Of a stretch of 64,000 bases of DNA, positions 36,281 through 47,594 are shown in pieces (positions within the stretch are counted from its first letter, which is position 1; the number at the start of each line of letters is the position of its first letter). The notes below the pieces were generated by a model. It saw nothing but the letters and a program-made list of their open reading frames with translations, was not told the origin of the DNA and made no database searches. The translations under genes and the position numbers were made by a program. The stretch covers positions 62,001 to 126,000 of the forward strand of contig CAJQUW010004418.1 in assembly GCA_907163375.1 (NCBI GenBank), written 5' to 3'. The stretch is from Prostheceraeus crozeri. Its lineage: Eukaryota > Platyhelminthes > Polycladida > Euryleptidae.

Positions 36281-36710
36281 AAATGTATTTGAGTACATAA
36301 GCATATCACGTCAGGCTATATCACGTCATATCAATGACATGCTTCTTCATCAGACGATAATAGTGATGAAGCAGTTTTGCGGTACGAGAAGCCTGCGTGA
36401 ATAAATATACGAATAGGCCCACATTGATTATATATTAGGCATGCAACCATGCCACACTTTTCTTGCTTCGAATGTTAATTTTCCACGCATCGACATTCAA
36501 AATATAATAATTGTTGAGTAATAGACCAATGTCGAGCTGAACAGAGCAATATTCTAGCATGGCGAAATCAGGTTTCAGTGAGATATTTTTTTGAAGAAGA
36601 TTCGTCATCGCGTTCTTTCCTCTTTGTCCCTCTGCTATATTTCATGGTGCATCCCTATCATTATTGACTTTATCTAAGGGTATAAAAATTTTCAGCTGTA
36701 AAAAGAAAAC
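36281..36710. other. Intron, no gene seen
   Basis: AT-rich. Near 36355-36410 the string GATGAAGCAGTTTTGCGGTA followed by CGAGAAGCC and AATAAATATACG might be a decayed Penelope-like tail, too degraded to call. Confidence 0.35.
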
Positions 36711-36845
36711 AGCCCCGAAAGTGTCATTGGAAATCGCCAGGAAGGGCATTCGGACTAAAAGTACCACAATGCTCCAGGTGAAAGTCTGACTGAATCAGCA
36801 CCGTCCAAGCCCCCCAGTAAGGGGGGGAGTGGTGACGCTAAATCA
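36711..36845 (+). repeat. tRNA-derived SINE, family A, copy 2 (5' truncated)
   Basis: The body blocks GTGTCATTGGAAATCGCCAG, GGGCATTCGGACTAAAAG, CACAATGCTCCAG and CAGCACCGTCCAAGCCCC are present and the tRNA head is missing. They align with 342-505 and 38921-39112. Confidence 0.8.
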
Positions 36846-37153
36846 TCATCAGATGTATTTACAATTGACAGTTGACACCAAATAAGGAAAAAACTTCTAC
36901 CATATCCGAACAACACTGAATATCATTTTGAATGTTTATTGAAGCTTTTAAATTCTCTTAAAGCATGTTTTACCCCCAAAATGGTAGTTTATTTTCCGAA
37001 GTAAAACTTTATATTTGGCAAAAATTATTTTTAATGAACATAGAAATCATAGGAAGTTATCACCATAGAGATTGATCTCGTATAGCAGAGGAATCTCTAT
37101 AAAAGGAGTCAATTGTCAATAACATTAAAAATCAGCAATACACAGGCCACTCA

Positions 37154-37780
37154 CTACAAGCCATTCGTTTCTTGGCTACTTTGTTGTTGATTGCCATTGT
37201 ATATCGAAACATGGTTGGCCGAAATATGGAAAGACATTCCCCTCATGTCACTATTATGGGCTTTCAATACTTTGTGTATCGATTGCCCATCGATAGCTAC
37301 ATTCGCAGAGAAAATGTGAGCTTCATTAAGCCGCTTATAGGCGCGAATACCTTTAACTGAACGATGCCCAGTTTTTTCCATTATTACCTGTTCATCAATA
37401 CCTGCCTGAAATAGTCGAGTTGCGCAGGTGGCCTTCAGGGAATGGTTTGTCTTTCTTCCTGCAATACCTGCACTTGAACAAATAGATTTCATGATCGATT
37501 TTAGTTTGTTGGCACCGATGACTGCCGTTGCAGAATACCATGGTCCATTGTTGGATACCTTCGTCAACGCCTTCAAATAGAAGTCTGGAACTGAGTTTGG
37601 TGGCCTCATTCTCAGGTACTTCTCAAGCAATCTCACGTGACATCGCTCTGGTTTCTCAATATTCTCATGATGCTCTATTATCTCTGGTTTGATTGTTCGG
37701 TGTAAAAGGCCACCTGAGTAGGTTTTGGTAGTGCCTCTTCCATGATTACTAAATCGCTTGTTGCTGGTAAGTAGAAGTAA
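37154..37780 (-). pseudogene. Crypton-type (DUF3504-like) tyrosine recombinase relic
   Basis: The minus strand reads RFSNHGRGTTKTYSGGLLHR, then HHENIEKPERCHVRLLEKYL, FYLKALTKV, PWYSATAVIGANKLKSIMKS, KTNHSLKATCATRLFQAGID and GHRSVKGIRAYKR. This matches the C-terminal catalytic domain of Crypton-like recombinases found as many copies and host-derived proteins in animals (usual form KTNHSLRATxATRLF..GVDEQ.IMERTGHRSxxGVRxYKR). The His-x-x-Arg catalytic arginine is Lys here (HSLK). The GHR histidine and the AYKR tyrosine are kept. There is no N-terminal DNA-binding part. Such enzymes recombine DNA through a phosphotyrosine intermediate; this copy is probably inactive. Confidence 0.8.
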
Positions 37781-38038
37781 GTGTCCGAATTTGAAGTGAC
37801 GAAATGCTTGGATCTACGACCATGAAATTTGAATCGCAGATACATAGATTTGGATCGTTCATCCATTCGCGCTCTGTGCAATTTAATAGATTGGCATGGA
37901 TATTTATGTCCATTTCCGACAAGTAACAGCTATATCTAGGATAACTGAGCTGTATTTTCCTCACCGATGCTTTATTTTCCATGGGAAAATATAGCACTGC
38001 TTTCAAATGGTAAACATGCTTTAAATCAGTTTATCTCA

Positions 38039-38097
38039 TACTTTAAGAAAATATAGCACTCAGACCTTCGGTCTTCGTGCTTTATCTTCTTAAAGTA
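38039..38097. repeat. Hairpin with inner C(UUCG)G loop
   Basis: The left arm 38039-38059 (TACTTTAAGAAAATATAGCAC) and right arm 38077-38097 pair with few mismatches. The loop holds AGAC-C(TTCG)G-TCT-type sequence, again a UUCG tetraloop. A related palindrome GCTTTATTTTCCATGGG...ATATAGC lies at about 37969-37995. It resembles 20119-20199 in design but not in arm sequence. Confidence 0.75.
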
Positions 38098-38153
38098 TTC
38101 GAAATAAGTACTCTATCTAATACATAATACTTATTTTACAATTACACTGTTAC

Positions 38154-38290
38154 CTCAGGGGGCAGTGACCAGTTCTCGAAATCCATTTTGAAGAATCCAC
38201 AAATGATGACGTATGTGACGACACACAAATTGACACCAGTGAATATCTTGTTGAAAGTCGAGGACTCCTTGACACCCAGAGCAAGAATAA
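38154..38290 (-). CDS. CAT (SLC7A) transporter exon with LALGVKESSTFNKIFTGVN
   Basis: The minus-strand acceptor CACTTTCTTGTAG and donor CCTGAG/GTAACAG border 137 bp that enter in phase 1 and leave in phase 0. The peptide IILALGVKESSTFNKIFTGV, then a hydrophobic helix around VVTYVIICGFF and a hydrophilic KMDFENWSLPPE, is a membrane helix pair of CAT transporters (family form GVKES...NKxFTxxN...F). It joins 39480-39635 through a short 1.2-kb intron and 28077-28432 through 9.7 kb. All key positions fit the family. Confidence 0.95.
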
Positions 38291-38418
38291 CTACAAGAAA
38301 GTGTGCGAGGTAAGTTGATGCAAAAATTGTCTCTTGGTACATGTACAATGGACGAATGGGGAAGAGTTCCCATTCACTAAGCAGTCATCAGTTAATCTCA
38401 CCGACCCCTCTTTCACGA

Positions 38419-38535
38419 GGTTTACCGAAGTATTCTACATGCACAGTGCATTCTCAGTGAGTTGCATAACGTCAAGTTACATAGTGAGAAGATACACCCG
38501 AATGAGTAGAGTGGGTCCCATAGTAACGGCCATCT
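38419..38535 (+). repeat. Dispersed repeat D, copy 1
   Basis: CCGAAGTATTCTACATG, GTGCATTCTCAGTGAGTTGC, CACCCGAATGAGTAGAGTGG and GTCCCATAGTAACGGCCAT match 53702-53811 at most positions in the same orientation. It has no coding content and no tRNA head. The repeat type is not identified. Confidence 0.8.
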
Positions 38536-38920
38536 AGCATCATCCTGGAAGCAAGCAACCCTACACAATGCAGGCCCTGATGGATGCAATGCATACGGGC
38601 ATACAGGAACACTACAGTAAGTCGACAACGGACATGGCTGTTCATTGAAGTTCTTAGTCCCAAATCGCTTTCACTTGTGTCGCTGCCTACACTCCGTAGC
38701 AGTGCCTTGGAGCTTATCTTGACTATCACCAATTTGAAGCATTTTCAGCAAGTGTCAGGGTGCAAAATGATAACAGTCGCGAATTTTCCACGCATTAAAC
38801 AGCATCGCTACTCACTATTGACAATTTAAGCTTTGATGATGCTGAGAAAAACGTGACGACTCATTTGCGTGACAGACTATCGGACAAAGTCCTTGCTGAA
38901 TGATTTTTATGACAGCATGG

Positions 38921-39112
38921 GTCACCGTGGCACAGTGGTCAAGTGCTTGGCCAAGTGATCTTTCAGTCCAGAGGTCGAGACCCAAAAGTGTCATTGGAAG
39001 GCGTCAGGAAGGGCATTCGAACTAAAAGTACTTCAACTTTCAAGTTTAAAGTCTGATCATGCTAGCACCGTCGAAGCCCTCAGCATGAGGGAAGTAGTGA
39101 CGTTGAGCCATC
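38921..39112 (+). repeat. tRNA-derived SINE, family A, copy 3 (most complete)
   Basis: The tRNA-like head is GTCACCGTGGCACAGTGG (A box) with GAGGTCGAGACCC (B box). The body follows: AAGTGTCATTGGAAGGCGTC, GGGCATTCGAACTAAAAG and GCACCGTCGAAGCCC. The order is the same as in the other two copies. The A and B boxes suggest RNA polymerase III transcription. Confidence 0.85.
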
Positions 39113-39479
39113 CATCATTTATTCAGCCTGGTATCAGACCTTTAAATAGCAGCTAACAGTAAAAAAAACTTGTAGGCATGATTTTCCAATAACATGCTGC
39201 ACTGACACATTCATCTCATGTGCTTTTCCAATAACGCCAGAATATTTTCATGTCGGCCTATGAATTAAAACATTTCATATTATAACAGAATTCATTACAT
39301 TATCATTTCCCCATGTCAAATTTCTTGTCTCTGGCAGGGAGCACTGGTCTTTAAAACAGGATACAAGGAAATAGATAGGAAACGAACAACATGGAGTGAA
39401 ACAGGCCCTTTAAAGAAAACATGCTGCAACCTATTTATTTAAAGACTATCCAGAAAATGTTAAATTTATTTTTTCTTAC
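39113..39479. other. Intron, no gene seen
   Basis: AT-rich remainder of the short intron between 38290 and 39480. Confidence 0.5.
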
Positions 39480-39635
39480 TTGTTAGCAACAAGGTGATTA
39501 GTAGCGCAAAGAAATCCGGATATTCCGCCAATCCGGAATCCTTCATCGACAGGTTTTCCTCGAAGAAGTTGGAGATCGATTTATTGATGAGTGCGTCAAA
39601 ATTTGCACTCCACGCCCGAGCCACACTCGCTGTAC
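39480..39635 (-). CDS. CAT (SLC7A) transporter exon with TASVARAWSANFDALI
   Basis: The minus-strand acceptor TGCATTCCAG and donor CTAACAA/GTAAG border 156 bp, phase 1 to phase 1. The peptide TASVARAWSANFDALINKSI, then FFEENLSMKDSGLAEYPDFF and ALLITLLLT, is the extracellular loop and next helix of CAT transporters (family form GTSSVARAWS..FD.L and LAEYPDFFA). It is open on the minus strand without a start of its own, so a simple ORF scan shows only a shadow frame here. It joins 56349-56477 across a 16.7-kb intron that holds the 8.3-kb mobile unit. Confidence 0.95.
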
Positions 39636-40274
39636 CTGGAATGCAATCGTCGAAAACATTGCTTGGAATTCATAAATATGACTGAAGTGAAGGATTTACA
39701 ATACTACGAATAAAGCACCCCCAAGAGGATATGGCTTTGTTAATTTTTTTTGTCTAGTGATTTTTGTAACGAAAAATATTGAGATTATTGTCATTTTTTG
39801 ATCTAAATGCAACATCATAGAGTCTTTTGAAGATATCTTGGCCAGTGATTTATTTTTGATAATTGAAGAGGAGGGAGTAACCACGAGCTCATAAACTCGA
39901 CAATTCTTAAGAAATGATAATGATAGTGACACTTTATTTACCAATACAACGAGCGGTATGTGGCATAAAATGCTTCACAACACCATGCAAATTTAGAAAA
40001 TTTTACAAAAGAGCTATTATATACAGACAGTTTCCGTTGATGCCACAATAGTTTTCTTTGAGTTCTGGTTTCAGAATTCGTGGGTCTTAGCCTGCAATGA
40101 AAAACTTCGCTATGGGATGACATTACGAAAAACTTCACGAGCAAGTCTTATACAAATATTATCCGAACAGTAACACTATGTTAGTAAAAGAAAACCATGC
40201 TTCGGTGTTACATTTGCCCATTGGCAAACGATGAGATCTTAACGTCCAAGTGTCTTTTATGAGACTGTTTTAAA
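39636..40274. other. Intron, no gene seen
   Basis: AT-rich intron without a recognisable element. Confidence 0.45.
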
Positions 40275-40540
40275 TCACATATAGCGGGTCAACAACAAAA
40301 AATTGCGAAAACACGAGCCCGATGTAGGCCTGCCAAACAATGTTGTTTTGATCCCAATTAAACGAATGCGTTTAACTAAGGATAATGAACGACAACATTT
40401 TTTGTATAAATACCCTAACTGTTCGTCACATTTGTTCTTGAAAAAGAAAATGACACCTAGGATTTTTAGAGAGGGATCTTCTTCGATGTCGCGGCCATTG
40501 ATTTTAAAGTGAGAATCGAGTGAAGACGCAAGACAATGGA
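40275..40540 (-). pseudogene. Non-LTR reverse transcriptase fragment
   Basis: The minus-strand frame contains FKINGRDIEEDPSLKILGVI followed by YLYKKCCRSLSLVKRIRL. The order NG..I....LKILGV-F....... then K.CRSLSLVKRI matches the segment after the polymerase core of non-LTR elements. The middle is shortened (LGVIFFFKNKCDEQLG), and the rest of the domain is lost. Confidence 0.5.
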
Positions 40541-40545
40541 AGAAA

Positions 40546-40752
40546 CGCAGAGGAGGACAAATGAAAACATGGGAACATGCAATAAAAGAAGAGCTGAAGA
40601 GAATCACCGGCCCACAACTCTATGGCCTACGCAGGTAGAAGGACTGGGCCGTCCTATGCATGGACCAAGCACAAGACCGTTGCTCTTGGACAGCTGCCGT
40701 TAGGGATGTGATGTGCACACTCGAGGAGGCCGGCTCAACCAACCCTGAGTGA
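40546..40752 (+). pseudogene. C-terminal end of non-LTR ORF2
   Basis: The plus frame reads RRGGQMKTWEHAIKEELKRI, TGPQLYGLRR, stop (TAG, where Trp is usual), KDWAVLCMDQAQDRCSW, TAAVRDVMCTLEEAGSTNPE, stop. The pattern RRGGQ.KTW...IK.DL..L.GP.VYGLRRW..DW...C...A.DR..W...VRD....AGST.P is the familiar C-terminus of endonuclease-reverse transcriptases in many animals. One internal stop and the missing upstream part mark a relic. Confidence 0.8.
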
Positions 40753-42300
40753 ATGACGCTGCAGGTACAAGTAAGAAAGTAATTGAGGAAGAGCCAATGG
40801 TCTTGCGTCCATGTTCAATTCTCTTTATCTGAAGATGGTTGACAAATAGAAACCGAAATTTAATCATATCATTAATAAAATTACTAAACCTTGCCTCTTC
40901 CTCAATTACCATTACTCAACACTGAAATGGACAATGTCAATCAGTGTGATACCACCACATCAGAGAATTTGAACAAAATGAAATGCATATTGAGAAAGGA
41001 AAAAAAAGCAACTCCCCTTTGTTCTACAGTTAATTAAAGTTAATATACAAATGAAGACAGTACTTCGGCGTCCCGCGCGCCTTCTAAGGTCGATAGTACT
41101 AAGTGGACGATAATGAAATGCTCATGGAACAGAATTTATCAGCGTCAGCTGTGTTCAATCCAAGTGGCTGAAATGCAGCTATCTGGTGCATACAAGTCAT
41201 TGAGGGACATAACCGTTTATTTGAACTTCAGGGTATTGTCCACCTTTACATAATGCGCAAGAACCGACCCTATGAGGATTTAAGAATGATGGTGGTTACT
41301 TGCGGGACAAAAATAGTACTTATTAGACTATCGTGCAAAGAACTTCTACCTTTGCGAATTCTTGGAAGAATCACATATTGTAAAATTAATTTCATATGCT
41401 GGTATGTGTTAGTCCAGTATTCTTTATAAGTTCCTGCTTAAACAGTTGAGTTATTTGAGCCTTTTGATATGCAGTTCCCATTCAATGATACTTTTTTTGA
41501 CAACTTTGACAGTCGTAAATTTTATTACAAAAGGAAAAATCAATTTCTATTGCTAATCAGTAATCACGAACACACGTGCATACATAGAAATTGACAACAA
41601 TAAAACCTCTAGAATGGAAATTAAGCTTCATGCAATGCACAATAACGGCACATAAATCGCACGCATTTTCACTTAGATGCACCTGCCAACGTCTGTATCA
41701 TTGGGTTAGAATCAGTCACATGAGTAAATGTAAGCTTTTAATTGGTTCTTCATGCCCCAACTTAGTTCCCCCGGATGTGCCGCGACCTTGAGTCAATTTC
41801 CATTCTAGCGAGCTTCAGATAAACAGTTTATTTCTATGCGTGCATAGGTCTAGTGACTGAAATTCATGAAATAGATAATGTGACTTCATAGCGCTATTAA
41901 TTCTAGTGGGAAATTGCACTCTTCATAATGGATTGGTGGCCAATAGACAAAAACACGAAAGTGTTTCTGAATTGTATGAAGGCTGACGTGTGACGAATAC
42001 TCGATACGGTTGGTCTGGTCTCGCCATGTACTTCAGGTTGGAGGTTAGGGGCCGAAACCTTGTCATATGCAGTCACATGGTTCCTCCCTGATGACTCCGT
42101 ACATAGCGATCTTATTTTGGTTTCCTATGTTTCCTGATTTTCGCCATTTATCATTTTGGTTGGCTTCTCGTCATGTTTCATGCCAAGCTCTCATTTTACT
42201 TTTTAATTGTTAGTAAATTTGATTTGGGTCGGCAAGCCAATGTATTACGTCTCCTACTGTACTGGGGTAAGTTACTCTGTTACTAGTATTGATCTATATT
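40753..42300. other. Intron, no gene seen
   Basis: AT-rich intron up to the left end of the large mobile unit. Confidence 0.45.
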
Positions 42301-42389
42301 CCCGCTGAAAAATTGACCCGATTTCTGGCCCGATTTTTTACTAAATCGGGCCCGAATTTTGTTAATTATCGGGGGAAACTGAATTATCG

Positions 42390-42775
42390 GGTTGTTGACC
42401 CGATTACTCGCCCGAAATGACCCGATTTTTCGAAGTCCGAAAAAATCGGTTAAATTTTCGGGTCAAATTACCGATTTTTATAACTTCGATTTCCAACCCG
42501 ATTTATTTCGGAATTGGCCCGATTCTCGATTCGGGTTATTGACCCGATTTTACCCTCGAAATGAACCGATTTTCGAAGCCCGAAAAAATCGGTAAAATTT
42601 TCGGGTCAAATTACCGATTTTTATAACTTCGATTTCCAACCCGATTTATTCCGGAATTGGTCCGATTCTGAATTCAGGTTATTGACCCGATTTTACCCCC
42701 GAAATGAACCGATTTTCGAAGCCCGAAAAAATCGGTAAAATTTTCGGGTGAAGTTACCGATTTCTAAAATTCGTT
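42390..42775. repeat. 143-bp tandem repeat, left subterminal
   Basis: About 2.6 copies with period 143-144 bp; the words CGAAATGA start at 42413, 42557 and 42700. Each copy carries paired CCCGA / TCGGG words such as GAAGCCCGAAAAAATCGG and AAAATTTTCGGGT. Confidence 0.85.
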
Positions 42776-43156
42776 TGCTAAACAAATTTTGTTTATCATT
42801 CCAGCAGATTTTGTTATTTCATGGTCGTTGAGCCGATTTATTCAGTTTGGGTAATTCACGATCGGAATAATCGTTTCACAATTCGGATCTTTATGATTAT
42901 AGGGCTGTCTTTTTCTTTTTGAAGCGAATGAACGGTCATATTGTGATAAATTAATCTGTTAATTTAGCTATACAGGATCTTCAGCATTTATTGTGATGAA
43001 CAGTTTCGAATTTTCTGTTACAGATCTGCTCGAAGGAATTGATGAATTCTTCGTATAACACTGGCACATCAGCTTTAACGACTACTAAAGAACTTTTCTG
43101 AACAGCAATTCAATAGCATCTATGATTTAATTCTTGCCTGTTTAATAATGTATATT

Positions 43157-43803
43157 CAGGGCGTCCATAAAGTTCTACAATAAACCACATTTTCGATATT
43201 ACGTCAGAATTGATAGTAATGAAACGAGACGTATCAAGACATAGCTGATTGAATGGGGTTTTCACCAGTGCAAGTATAGGCATGAAGTCAAGTGTACAAA
43301 TGACTAAAATACATTTAGCAAGTAGTGGTAAAAATTTGATTTATAGTGTTCATTTTTTACGGAGAATTTTAGTGATAACTTTTTCAATCCACTCAGTCTT
43401 ATGAAAGTACTTACAGAAAATACGACTGACTGAAGAAAAATCACAATTGAATACATTTCCTTTACAAGATTGGCATTTTGCAGCGGCAAGTTCGCGTAGC
43501 TATTCATCAATTAGAGGAGCAATGTAACGTGTGGATGTGTTACACGTGCGGGGCTTGTTAAATATTTCATCAATCTGGAAACTCGGCAGCCGCACGTTTA
43601 AGAGGATTCAAAACTAAAAATATCAAATTTGCATATCAAATTTTTGCCACTACTTGCATCATGAATTTTAGTCATTTGTACACCATATATTACTGGCAAA
43701 AAACCCTATTCAGCCTTCTTTTGATACGTGTCTCGTTTCGTTACTATCAATTCAGACGGACTAGCATTAATCTCGTTTATTGCAAAGCGTTATGGACACC
43801 CTG
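43157..43803. mobile_element. Nested MITE with about 180-bp inverted repeats
   Basis: The left end CAGGGCGTCCATAAAGTTCT and the right end (inward CAGGGTGTCCATAACGCTTT) start inverted repeats that stay alignable for about 180 bp, including GAATTGATAGTAA and GTACAAATGACTAAAAT. TATAT borders both sides. CAGGGTGTCC-type ends occur in Tc1/mariner-related elements. There is no transposase frame. Confidence 0.8.
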
Positions 43804-45764
43804 CATATACATTGTTTGTCAATATAAATTGCCGTAAATTATAGTTTTCAATTTTGTTTTTGTTCGTTTTGTTGACTTGCTTCAAGTTTCAGCTTATTGG
43901 TCGATTGGTGAAATCAACTATCCGTCGACTTCAAATTCGCTTTTAGCTGTCTTAAGACATGATCGGTAAGTTGTTCTTGTTCTCATGTATGGTTGGGGAA
44001 AAATAGAAATATTCTAAGCTGAATAAATGGAAATGATATAACTCGAGAGGGGTCGTTCATGGATCGCAAATTTCAGGTTTTTTCTTGAAATCTTTCTAAT
44101 AAAAATACTTAAAATTCGTTCATTCAAGGCTCGGTTTTACGACTTTTTCAGTTTTTTTTCTTGCGTGAATTGTGATCCCTGGGGTCGTTCAAAAGTTACG
44201 GAATCGCTGTATTTAAGCTTTTGAACCCCGGTTTCATTATAATCTGTAAACGTAATCCCAAATAATCGCTTTCCTTGCTCATTGATCACGTAAAACTTGA
44301 ACGACTCCATACATCTTCAACTGCATACTCATTGTGTTATAATTATTCACGGTTATTTCAGAAAAGGTTATGCTCTGTGTTAGTTAGTATTGATTAACTG
44401 TTGATATACATTGTACTGATTTAAGTACCTCTACCGCCGTCTTACATGAAAAAAGAAACAAGTCGATCTCTTCCGATGCATGAGTAATGTGCTTAATTTG
44501 TGACAAATACTAAATGTTAATAAGCTTTGAAGGTGGGTTTTATCATTTAACCTCAATGTCGGTGTAAGTAGGAAATAAATACCCTAGGTAGATTGATCTA
44601 AAAGACAATGAAGTTTTCGTAGCAAAAACTGACTTAAATTCAGTGTTGTTATTTGCTGCGGAATTTCCCCAATGCGGGAAATTTTAGAAAACTGCGGGAA
44701 ATGCTAGGAGAAATATGAACCATACTAGCATTATATAACAAAACAGAGTGCTTTTGATGCCCCCTAATATGAATTCTTTCGAAAAAAGACATTTTCAATT
44801 AATTTTCTATTCCAAATTTATTCGAAAACGCTCAGCGTTTATTCCAAATCGAACTACTCACTTACACACTGGATGAAATTAGAAGCGACGAGTTCGGACC
44901 TCGTCGATCAGACACCATAGCCACTCCTCCAAATATGAGCTGAAGAGGCCGTCGGATGCATCCACAATGTTTTTCTATGTGGCTATGTGGTAGTGGGGGC
45001 AGACGCTACTGGCATTATGAATTCTGATCTATGCAGCTCCATTTCAAATAGTAAAGAGTAGTAGTCATATATTAGTATCGTTATATCACTTAAAGAACAC
45101 CTTGCTGAGCAGCCATTTTCGCTTAGATTATTTCCCCTCTCGAACATCATCTCCATGGAACCATGTATGACATACAGATGAAATAGTGCTTTACTCACGT
45201 ATGATAGATAACAAATATATATGCTTTTGAGTCAAATTTTGAATGCTTGATTTCTCTCGAAATTGGTCACTTTATTCCTACAATGCAGGTGATAGTGTGG
45301 TTCCCTAGTTTATAAATTCCCATAGGACATGGTAGCCAATTTGAGGGGGAAGGCAACCATTTGGTCCAGTATGTAGAAAAAGTGCCCTGTTTCAGGCTGC
45401 AGGCTGATTAAGGCAGGCCTTATGATCCGCCCATCCATCACTGATCTAAACGAGGCGGAGATAAGTTTAGTCATAACAGTCGCATGATATCTATTATCAC
45501 CGCTTGTCTATCAGTTACTTTAGACAAGAAGCATCATGCACTTATGTGCAGTAATTTGACTTCTTGAAATTACTGAGTCAGCGGTCGAGAATTCATGAGT
45601 CTGATCGAAAGCGCTATTCAAGCATGCTAGTCAAGTCGTCGAAAATGTTACAAACCGAGGTTGTGGCCTGCGGGAAAAATTTCAAATTCAGCGATAACAT
45701 CACTGCTTAAATTGGATAGATGTCGTTTTTTTATTTTGGGACTAGAAAAATACAGGTGATATTG

Positions 45765-46125
45765 AGGAGGGGTGCACCGAACCAGAGCTGGAAGCCGGCC
45801 GGGTTTTTAGGCCGGGCCGTGGCCGGCACTAACCCCCATCGGCCGGGGCCGGCTCACATTCCTGTAGGCGGCCGGGGCCGACTTTTTCGTAGTACGCCTA
45901 TTCAAGTATTCTTGTTTGTGGGTACCCCTACAGGCATAGCAGTCCTCGATTAATAGTTTTTTTATTGCATGCCAAGTTAGCTGATAAAGATGTGCCTACT
46001 CCTCTACTTCATCGCGTGATAATTTTCTTGAGTTATAGGCTCTAGAAATGATTGAGTACTGGAATTAGCTTACGTTCAAAAAAACTGTCTCGTTAACTGT
46101 CTTCCAGCTCTGCACCGAATGTTCG
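45765..46125. repeat. GC-rich insert, hAT-like
   Basis: GGGGTGCACCGAACCAGAGC at the left and CAGCTCTGCACCGAATG at the right face each other. Between them is a GC-rich block of GGCCGG words, unlike the AT-rich surroundings. It is probably a non-autonomous hAT-type insert. A related scrap with CCGAACCTC words continues to about 46310. Confidence 0.45.
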
Positions 46126-46988
46126 GGTCGACCGAACCTCGGTTTTCGTGTTGACTATTTTTTTCAGGATTTATTCTTTCCAAAAATTTACAATCTTGAT
46201 TTATCAAATTCCATCACTTCTAAGCTTTAAGTTAATTTACTTAATCGGTTCGGCTTAACCTTTTTTTGAGGTCCGGCAAATGCACTGGTTGGGCCGAACC
46301 TCTAAAATTAAGGACACTAAAGTACCACAATATTGTTTTTGAATATGTGAGAATTGCGTTAATTCATTTTTCGATTCGCAATATGCGATGGAGACAATTG
46401 GACTTGTTTACCAATATAACGTACATTCATAATAGTGAATGTAGACAGGAAACAAATTATCTGTCTTATCATTATTACTATATATATCATTATTACTGTA
46501 GAAATAAGTATACCCTACCTGATAATCAAGTGATTATCATTCGAATCCCTGCTAGGAACGAATGAGAATAATGTCGATAATAAAGGCAAGACAAAGCATT
46601 GGATGCCTTAACGTTACAATCTTCGTGAAGTACGATAGCATTGGTCTGTCAGTTACAAATTGAAGCTGGGACATTCCCATAACGAAAGATCGACAGCCAA
46701 TCACGTGCCTTGTCACTGCACTGTATGGTTCAGAAGATGATCTTGGGCTTACGTACCTCGAATCACCCATGCTGGGAGGTTGTTTTGTCTTGACTTTATT
46801 ATTAAGATAATCAAGCCCACAAATTGTTTCAACCGTATCAAGGATAATAATGTCGTGAGATTTGGTAGAACGTATTTCATTGTCACTCTTGTTATACCCA
46901 TCGTATTTAGAAAGTATGAATACCGTGCATACTAACATGCGAACTATTCATACCTTTAAATTCTGGTGTTGTTTTCAGCAATTTCAAA

Positions 46989-47462
46989 ATGTTGAAAAGG
47001 AAATATCTGCAGAAATACATGCGATTGTATAGATCACGAAAAAATTTGTTGATACAGAACATTGACCAATCCAACGAAGATGAAGAACTCAATGAGAACG
47101 ACGATCCTGGTCAAGCCGATGAAAGTGAGAACGACGATCCTGGTCAAGCCGATGAAAGTGAGAACGACGATCCTGGTCAAGCCGACGAAGGTCGTGACAT
47201 TGATTATTTTTACATAGATATATGTGAAAGTATATCTGTTAGTGTTGGTGAAGCAATAAGTGCAATAAATCAATTCGCCTCTGACACGAAACTTACCCAG
47301 CGTGGATTAAGTAAACTTCTTGACCTGCTACACAGACTTATTCCTGAATCACAGTTACCTCGAACAACATTTAAGCTACGATCTATGATAAAGAAGACAC
47401 AAACTATTCAAGGAACTACAGCGTGTTACCAAGTTTGTAATGAGTGTTCCCAGCGGATGCAG
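46989..47462 (+). CDS. ORF A of the large unit: acidic-repeat protein, Cys end
   Basis: The frame opens at 46989 and runs to a stop at 47504. A strong splice donor ATGCAG/GTAAAT at 47462/47463 suggests the coding part ends there in phase 0 (158 codons). A basic N-terminus is followed by three near-identical 11-residue repeats SENDDPGQADE (33-bp units at about 47096-47190). Then comes a helical stretch LTQRGLSKLLDLLHRLIPES and a cysteine cluster CYQVCNEC. The helical stretch plus Cys pair recalls N-terminal regions of transposon-encoded proteins in invertebrates (L..LL.LI..L.P...LP.....L), but this is memory-level resemblance. Function unknown. Confidence 0.5.
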
Positions 47463-47594
47463 GTAAATCGTTCAACAGAGGCTTGGAGTATCTGTAGCTC
47501 ATGATTGATATACTTATCAATTTTATTTAATAAATAATGATTCTAATTTAGTTTATTCAATTGGTTTTTCAATTATTCACATACTTTTTCAGGT

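Noticed and set aside
36355-36410. Another hammerhead or Penelope-like tail
   Set aside because: Both the CUGAUGA and GAAA parts are altered and no stems can be closed.
46552-46938. 128-codon minus-strand frame inside the large unit
   Set aside because: No domain recognised and not supported by splice signals.
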